A DNA stretch of 64,000 nucleotides from Aotearoamyces nothofagi (Eukaryota; Ascomycota; Leotiomycetes; Leotiales; Tympanidaceae), in assembly GCA_015345905.1 (NCBI GenBank), contig JADDTR010000010.1:372001-436000 (forward strand), written 5' to 3'. Shown here in pieces: positions 57,620 through 64,000 of the stretch. Each line of letters starts with the position of its first letter. Positions within the stretch are counted from its first letter, which is position 1. Below the pieces are notes generated by a model that worked only from the letters and a program-made list of their open reading frames with translations, did no database searches and had not been told where the DNA came from. Both the position numbers and the translations under genes were made by a program.

Positions 57620-57795
57620 TAAAACGCTTTACCTTTTGCTCGAGGGTCGGCAAACCCTATCGAGCCTAAAACAGACTAGTGCGGCACACCAAATTTTCTA
57701 ATGCCAAACGAGAACTTCCAGCCAAGGCGCACTCAACGACCGACAACCTCACAACAACATAACCCTTTGTTTCTCAAATCACCAGAGACGCAATC

Positions 57796-58976
57796 ATGGG
57801 CAGAGGACCGTAAGTATACTTCCGCTATCATCTCATTGTTGGTGCTGCTGGGCCGACTTCGAATGGAATCTGGAGGGAGTCTTGCTACAGCGTGCAAGGA
57901 ACACCTCGATACTTGTATTGGCAATAGCATTTGATAAACATTGAAGGCATAATACTTGCATTGCTTCACGCTGCTCAGTGTCACCAGTTCCATACGATTG
58001 TCGACCCGCGCCTTTAGTCCTATCCCCAACTTGTGTTCCGTGGTTGATATATGCTAATATGAGTTCCTCTGTACAGAAAGAAGCACCAAAAGCGCCTCAG
58101 TGCGCCATCGCACTGGCTTCTGGACAAACTGTCCGGTGCCTATGCCCCCCGTCCATCCCCCGGTCCCCACAAGCTCCGCGACTGCATGCCACTGATTGTC
58201 TTCATCCGAAATCGCCTAAAGTATGCTCTGAACGCACGCGAAACGAAGGCCATTGTCATGCAGCGCCTGATCAAGGTTGATGGCAAGGTCCGTACCGATG
58301 CAACATACCCAGCAGGTTTCATGGATGTTATCTCCATCGAGAAGACCGGCGAGCACTTCCGTTTGGTTTACGACACCAAGGGCCGTTTCACCGTTCACCG
58401 AGTTCAGGCAGAGGAGGCTGAATACAAACTGGGCAAGGTTAAGAGAGTACAATTGGGCAAGGGCGGAATCCCATTCTTGGTCACGCACGATGCTAGAACG
58501 TAAGTTCTGTCAGACATCATTCAGCCGTTGGTCCAAGCTTTGGTCGATCCTCCTTGACTGGAGCTTAGACCGACGGTTGCTATACAAATCTAACAGAAAT
58601 ACTGACCAAACTTCTCATGTGTAGTATCCGCTACCCTGACCCAGCCATCAAGGTCAACGATACCGTCAAGATCGACCTTGCTACCGGCAAGATCACCGAC
58701 TTCATCAAGTTTGATACTGGTGTCATTGCAATGGTGACTGGTGGTCGTAACATGGGTCGTGTTGGTGTTATCACTCATCGTGAGCGTCACGACGGAGGAT
58801 TCAACATTGTCCACATCAAGGACGCCATAGACAACTCTTTCGCTACTCGTGAGAACAATGTCTTCGTCATTGGCTCTGAGAAACCATGGATTTCGCTTCC
58901 TAAGGGTAAGGGTGTTAAGCTCACTATTGCTGAGGAGAGAGACCGCAGACGTGCACATGCCATTGCCGGCCAGTAA
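57796..58976 (+). CDS. RPS4: 40S ribosomal protein S4 (eS4)
   Basis: eS4 is a structural protein of the small ribosomal subunit body. Exons 57796-57809, 58077-58499 and 58625-58976 give 262 residues, the family length. The first exon is only 14 nt (MGRGP); the protein continues [20 protein letters not shown] and [21 protein letters not shown]4-like ([20 protein letters not shown]), RS4NT, central and KOW segments ([20 protein letters not shown]) are all present, ending [10 protein letters not shown]. Introns are 267 and 125 bp, long for this window, as usual for fungal ribosomal protein genes. I found no box C/D or H/ACA snoRNA in them. Codon use (many C-ending codons) suggests high expression. 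Confidence 0.97.
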
Positions 58977-60234
58977 GTGGCTATTTCTGCATGAGGGATT
59001 ATTATCGGGATGGAGTACAGCGGGCCTACTTGTGCTTTGATGCTGCAAAAATGAATGCAACTAGCATAGGAAAATAAATGCCAATATGTTCCCAATCATG
59101 CTCATGATTCGAAACCTGTCAATATGTCTATGTAAATGTAGAGGTAACGTTTCTAGATTTTCATCTAAAGAGCAAAACTTCTAGAGAGGGCGAAGAGTTT
59201 TAGGATATTTACTTTGGTTGGCACCACGATTGTAGAGTAATAGCTCTTCTTATATACATAATACAGCTTACAAAGATCTTACCATTGAATTATCTCTAGA
59301 TATACTATTCCATACTATTTCAGCGATAGTCTAAAATATGTTACTGTCTGATTTCCTACTACTAGTGGTAAGGCTATAATTACCATTTACTATATCCCAC
59401 TAGTGTAGTCCCAAACTCTTGTTTGGCGGACAAGAGTGTCGACATTAAAGATGCAGATTACAAGACGATCAGTGAGCAAGATAAGGCTGTTTGGAAGAGG
59501 ACGTTTAAACGAGACCTTATAAGGCTTAGAGCTTTAATGAATGCTATTTTAAATATCAAAATGCTTATATAGTATATATATTTAGAGAAGTTGAGGGTGA
59601 GATCGAGATAATAAATTCACTGAATTGTATTTAATGACGTCTATTAAGTAGGATCATATTTTTTATCTTGCCATGTGTGGGGAGAGATCATTCTTCTATT
59701 CTTCCATTCTTCCGTTGGTTTATCTTATCTTATCTCTTCTGACCCGATAACCACTTAAGGCGGGGATTGAATAGGGAGACAAGCAATGCCTACGCCATCT
59801 AGTACCGATTACTCTGTTGCTCATCTCAGATGTATTGCTGGACATGGACTTTGGATTCTGAGAGTGATTTAAATCTTCGCTTGCAAACATGAGATATCAC
59901 AAGTTGCAGCTGAGCTGTATTATCCTAGGTTTTCTAGCTCATGGAGTGTTTAGTCGAGGAAGCTGAGATCACTACTGGATATATGCAATGCACCGGATAT
60001 ATATTATATGATTAAGGGGAACTGGACTCGCTCTATTGCATGGAAAGTAATGGTACCTTCGAGTCGAATGAGCTGGAATCAGATAAACTGCAACTGACAA
60101 GCCAACAACATCCATGTTCTGTATTCTTTTTTAGTTCTGGCTAATCTGATTGCATAAATATAGCCTCAGGAACCGCAGCAGGGCCTCAAATAGTAAACCT
60201 GAAAGTCATATTTCTTAGAATTGCGGTGGCTAAG

Positions 60235-60990
60235 GAAGTAGGCGGTGGTGACGTTTAGTCAGCGAACAACGGCGGCAGGCTGTATTGCCTAAGGCACCAA
60301 AATTCAACAACATGACTGCACGGATGGCTTGCGGTGGCAGCACAGTTTGATATCTCTGTTGAATTACCATATGACTGAATGCACACGCACCGGAAACCTT
60401 CCAGAGGAAACCATTATGAGGTCCATATCGAGTCCAATTGCTTGATTGCTCTCTATCGAGGGGCGGCGACAGCATCCATTGCTTCCAATCAGCAAACAAG
60501 TGTTGTTCAAATCTGCTTACCGACTGTCGTCCTGTGTTAGCAATGGTGAAGGGTTTGCTGTGTATTAGTTGGGTGAATTCTGGAGAATCCTGCTCCTACA
60601 GAATCTTAAGTATTTGGTAATTTTCTATGATTATTTATACCTGAAGTCCTTATGTGCCCTGTTGGTAGAGACACTGAGAACAACGTCTGCCAGCCTTTGC
60701 CAAATCTGGCCTCCAGTGCCACGGCCAATGATTTTCAAGCCGCCGCTCGGTTCTCTATGCTCGGAAATCTTTTCTTCACAAACCGACTGCACTCTACAAT
60801 AGCCTCAAACTCAACTTTCGTCGGCCACCTCTTGACTGACGAGAGGCTACAATAATTCTTTCTGTCGAGTACTAAAGCTTTAGGGGCTGGTACTTGCCTT
60901 CCCTCTATTTCGATCAGTCTTTCTTTGATCCATGATTTATTGGTATCAATATTTTGACAGCCAACCACTATCTTCTTCAGAGGCAGCAAA
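60235..60990 (-). pseudogene. Degenerate coding-like stretch of unknown family
   Basis: Two minus-strand pieces read like former protein: LKKIVVGCQNIDTNKSWIKE, RLIEIEGRQVPAPKALVLDR and SVKRWPTKVEFEAIVE in one frame, then (in another frame) EKISEHREPSGGLKIIGRGT and IWQRLADVVLSVS. A further ORF at 60230-60499 contains FADWKQWMLSPPLDREQSSN. The composition is coding-like, but the frames are broken and no family was recognised. The opposite strand also has short ORFs, so the strand call is tentative. It may be a decayed gene or a spliced gene I failed to resolve. Confidence 0.3.
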
Positions 60991-61080
60991 CTGATGTGCT
61001 TCTCCCACGTTTACACCTGAGTTTCTCACTTTGAGATTAGAGAACGGTAACTCTCCTAAGTATATTTAACTCTACATCTG

Positions 61081-61110
61081 CTCACGTCTGCTCACGTCTG
61101 CTCACGTCTG
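61081..61110. repeat. CTCACGTCTG triplet tandem repeat
   Basis: Three perfect copies of a 10-nt unit (plus a partial fourth, CATCTG, before) lie 36 bp upstream of the RdRP ATG. Each unit contains CACGT, an E-box-like core half. Confidence 0.9.
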
Positions 61111-61145
61111 TAATAGCAGCTTTGGTACTACTCACCGATCTTATA

Positions 61146-64000
61146 ATGGCGTCTTCTCATGATAGACGGGGCAGTCACTTCTCAGCTCGACGTGGACCTA
61201 CTGCACCCCAAAGAGACTCACCAGACTTTCGCACTCAGCGGCCATCTAATTACCTTCAAAATGCTCATGCATCTAACGGCATACAACAAGCTCCCTATTA
61301 TGCCGCACACAACCACATCAGAGCCCGAGCTGGCCATCCGCAGTGGGCAGCCACACATCGAACCGGACAACCCGGCCCAATACTTCGCTCTCGTGAGCAG
61401 TGGCAGACTTGGCCAGAATTGACCGTGCGATTGTATCAACTCCCTCAAACTATCTCGACTTGGGATCTGTGGAAGAGATTCGAGCGTGAAGGAAACATTG
61501 TGTTTATCGAGATCTACGAGGACCGACAAGGAAAGCGAGACGGCAGGGCTAAGATCAGGTTCCAGCCACCCCCTCGTGGAGCATTCTGGAATGGAGATAT
61601 TATAATGTCAACGCCTGAAGGCGACGGTGCATTTACGCTTAGAGCCGAGGCTGAACCAAAGAAACGCCGTTTTGAGGTCCAGAGTCCTATTCGTAAGACT
61701 GTATGGTATCCAGAAGTGATGATAATATATCCGTCGGCTATTGGATTTGGCCTCATGTCGAGTCCTACTACCTACATGAAACAGTATGAGGCAATAGGCT
61801 CTTTGCACAACAATTTGCCATTCCAGGTGGATCTCCTTCGATTGAGAATTACTGCAACTTTCCAAGTTCCATTGAGAGATCCAACGGACGATGAGAGTAG
61901 TGGAAGATTGGATCGTGTTAACACATATATGTTTACTATCCCTTTTGGACAACTTGAGAAGATCTCTCGAGTGGAAATAAATGAGAAGCAGTGGGAGCTG
62001 GTTATTACACTAGACAGTCCGCCGGCATTCTTCCGTAAGCGGCTAGAAATGGAAAAGACACACGTAAAAGGTTCATTGACGTGGAGCGATTTCGAAAATT
62101 GGTATAGACAGACAGATATTGTCTACAATCCTAAAGCACTGAAGACAGCTGTTGTGACACTCAACAAGGAGCAGGCAATCATCGATATTGGTAAGCTAGA
62201 AAGAACCCTGATAACTACAGGAATTAACATTTAGCAGGACGGTGGACTACATATAGTTTCTTGTTTGACAACAGTAAACAAGATTCCGGCTTATATGACA
62301 AAATTAAGAGTGCGCTTCAGGATTTCAATATTGAAATTCTCAACTTTCAGGACTTCCACGAGGTCCCAGGGATTAAGGCTCCCATTTGGTCTTTGATAAA
62401 CACCCCTAAAGTTGATTCACCTAGCTCAGAACTCAATTCATTACATGGGAATAAATGGTCAATGCTGCCATTTGAGGTCAGATACCAACTGGAAGTTTGC
62501 ATATCACGAAATGTCCTGAACGAGCATAATATCACCCCGGATTTTGTGGATGCTCTAGGTGATCTGGCAAGCAAAGACCAAACAAAGGCAAGAAGCATCC
62601 TCGAGTACATTGCAGAACAGGACAGTCGTATCTACGACCCCATGAAGATATTCCAGGACCCGGAAGCACTTTGCTATTCTGCAAATTCAAAGATCCCACA
62701 TTACTGTGCATATGCCCGAAAGGCTACTATTACCCCAACAACGATCTACTACAGCACACCCACAGTCGAAACCTCCAATCGTGTCATAAGACGGTTCTCT
62801 GAACACGGTGACCGCTTTTTACGTATTCAGTTCACAGACGAGAAATTTGAGGTATGTAATACATCTGGCTCTACAATACAACATGCTATAAATGGTCCAT
62901 TTCCATTAATTTATAGCCGCTGTCTGAGGACTAACTGAACGATTTAGGGCCGTATCAACTCATGTGCTGATAAAGCGCGAAACGATGAGATATTTACCAG
63001 GGTATTTCGGGCACTCCTCAACGGCCTCAGGATAGGGGAGCGGCATTACGAGTTTTTGGCTTTCGGGAATTCACAATTCCGTGAGAACGGAGCATACTTT
63101 TTCTGTCCAACAGAACACTTGACCTGCAATCACATCCGTCAGTGGATGGGAAGATTTGACCACATCAATGTTGTCGCAAAGTATGCTGCGCGACTAGGTT
63201 TATGCTTCTCGACAACTAGAGCCATCCACAGCACTAAGGTTCAAATTGTCCAGATTGAGGATATTGAGCGCAATGACCATTGCTTCACTGATGGTGTTGG
63301 CAAAATATCTAATTTTCTTGCCAAGATGATAGCTTCTGAACTTGGCTTGTCATCTGTTCCATCGGCCTTTCAATTCCGTATGGGTGGCTGCAAAGGCATC
63401 CTTGCAGTATCGCCAGATGCCAAGGGCCAAGAGGTCCATGTGCGAAGGAGTCAGCAAAAGTTTAGTGCTATTTATAATGGCCTTGAGATCATTAGATGCT
63501 CACGGTATTCTCCCGCTACGCTGAACCGCCAAACAATAACCATTCTTTCTTCCTTAGGTGTTGGCGATTATGTCTTCAATAAAATGCTAGCTGCCCAGCT
63601 TTCCAACTACCATTCGGCCATGAGCGACAAGACTTTGGCCCTGAACCTCCTTGGAAGATACATCGATGACAATCACACCACACTGACGATGGCTGGTATG
63701 GTTATCAACGGGTTCATGGAGTTCAGGGAGCCATTCTTACTGTCGCTTCTTCATCTTTGGAGATCATGGTCCATCAAGCTATTGAAAGAGAAAGCAAAGA
63801 TTATCGTTGAGAATGGCGCATTCCTATTAGGAGTGACAGATGAGACGGGCACTCTCCGAGGTCACAAGAATACTACCACGGAATTGCATTCTCCGGTCGA
63901 TGTGGACGAACTTCCGCAAATATTTGTTCAAGTTCCTAATAAGAATGACCCTGGACACTACTGCGTCATTGAGGGTGTCTGCCTGTTGGGCCGTAACCCA
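61146..64000 (+). CDS. Cellular RNA-dependent RNA polymerase (partial, C-terminus outside window)
   Basis: Eukaryotic RdRPs make dsRNA from aberrant transcripts for Dicer in quelling, meiotic silencing or heterochromatin RNAi. Exons 61146-62190, 62238-62851 and 62948-64000 (open) give about 904 residues so far. The ATG at 61146 starts a basic disordered head (MASSHDRRGSHFSARRGPTA). An RRM-like fold follows at about 95-190 (ELTVRLYQLPQTISTWDLWK). The RdRP core begins around 600: RVFRALLNGLRIGERHYEFL, WMGRFDHINVVAKYAARLGL, CFSTTRAI, CFTDGVGKIS and QFRMGGCKGILAVSPDA. The catalytic DxDGD loop lies beyond the right edge. The motifs place it with Rdp1/SAD-1/QDE-1-type enzymes; which subgroup cannot be told. 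Confidence 0.93.

Larger units (their letters stand above)
56448..57795. other. Spacer between HOM2 and RPS4 holding an ADE1 relic and tandem repeat
   Basis: This 1.35-kb spacer holds the minus-strand SAICAR-synthetase fragment (56526-56866), a moderately AT-rich stretch at 57100-57500, a 9-bp tandem repeat (57569-57619) and then the RPS4 promoter. No complete gene is present. Confidence 0.5.
58977..61145. other. Intergenic region between RPS4 and RdRP
   Basis: This 2.2-kb region starts with the RPS4 3' UTR and is AT-rich to about 60100. It then contains a minus-strand coding-like stretch (60235-60990) with broken frames, and ends in the RdRP promoter with a 10-bp triplication. No intact gene was found. 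Confidence 0.45.

Noticed and set aside
58500-58624. Possible intronic snoRNA in RPS4 intron 2 (CTGA near the 3' end)
   Set aside because: There is no C box (RTGATGA) or terminal stem, so a C/D snoRNA is not supported.
58590-59060. 156-codon minus-strand ORF over RPS4
   Set aside because: Antisense of a strongly biased ribosomal protein exon; long shadow frames are expected there.

Overview
This window looks like a piece of a filamentous ascomycete nuclear genome, most likely a leotiomycete (Helotiales-type); the class is inferred from protein character and gene style, not from a search. Nearly all genes are single-copy eukaryotic housekeeping genes. They carry short introns (about 46-70 bp, GT-AG, with a few longer ones near 5' ends), sit on both strands without operons, and are separated by short spacers. 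No prokaryotic, viral or clustered accessory-metabolism genes were recognised, and no tRNA, 5S rRNA or snoRNA could be supported.

Layout, left to right. 1-3.1 kb: APC5 (cut by the left edge) and a CIA30-type complex I assembly factor, both minus. 4.8-7.6 kb: a nine-exon three-RRM protein (+). 8.4-12.4 kb: a Tim44-like mitoribosome protein of the Mba1/mL45 type (-), EOS1 (+) and eIF1/SUI1 (-). 12.4-15.1 kb: a gene-poor spacer. 15.1-22.6 kb: Mediator subunit Med12 (+) convergent with an F-BAR/RhoGAP protein of the Rgd1 type (-). 22.6-26.7 kb: a strongly AT-rich, apparently RIP-degraded island. 26.7-43.3 kb: a dense block with Rac GTPase (+), Nop6-like RRM protein (-), Cms1 (-), CENP-T (+), SURF1/Shy1 (-), an ER-type UBX protein (+), MIX17 (-), a C1D/Lrp1 exosome cofactor (-), a ketopantoate-reductase-like protein (+), PDCD5 (+), COQ4 (-) and a SET-domain methyltransferase (+). 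43.4-52.7 kb: a CNNM-type transporter, a CPSF6-like RRM protein, a DCAF11-type WD40 protein and a DUF7704 membrane protein, all minus. 52.9-59 kb: a double telobox-Myb protein, aspartate-semialdehyde dehydrogenase, a broken SAICAR-synthetase (ADE1) fragment and RPS4. 59-61.1 kb: a decayed coding-like stretch. 61.1 kb to the right edge: a cellular RNA-dependent RNA polymerase, cut off before its catalytic aspartates.

The genes do not form one pathway. Recurring themes are chromosome and telomere biology (APC5, CENP-T, telobox Myb), ribosome biogenesis and translation (Nop6, Cms1, C1D, RPS4, eIF1), mitochondrial respiration (CIA30, Mba1/mL45, SURF1, MIX17, COQ4) and RNA processing or silencing (three-RRM protein, CPSF6-like, RdRP). 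Several convergent pairs have stop codons only 31-150 bp apart, so their transcripts must overlap. I found no convincing undescribed multi-gene system. The notable points are two GC-AG introns, several microexons, three stop-free introns whose length is a multiple of three, altered active-site residues in the ketopantoate-reductase-like protein, the ADE1 relic and the AT-rich island. Exon boundaries were inferred by eye from splice consensus, reading frame and family conservation.
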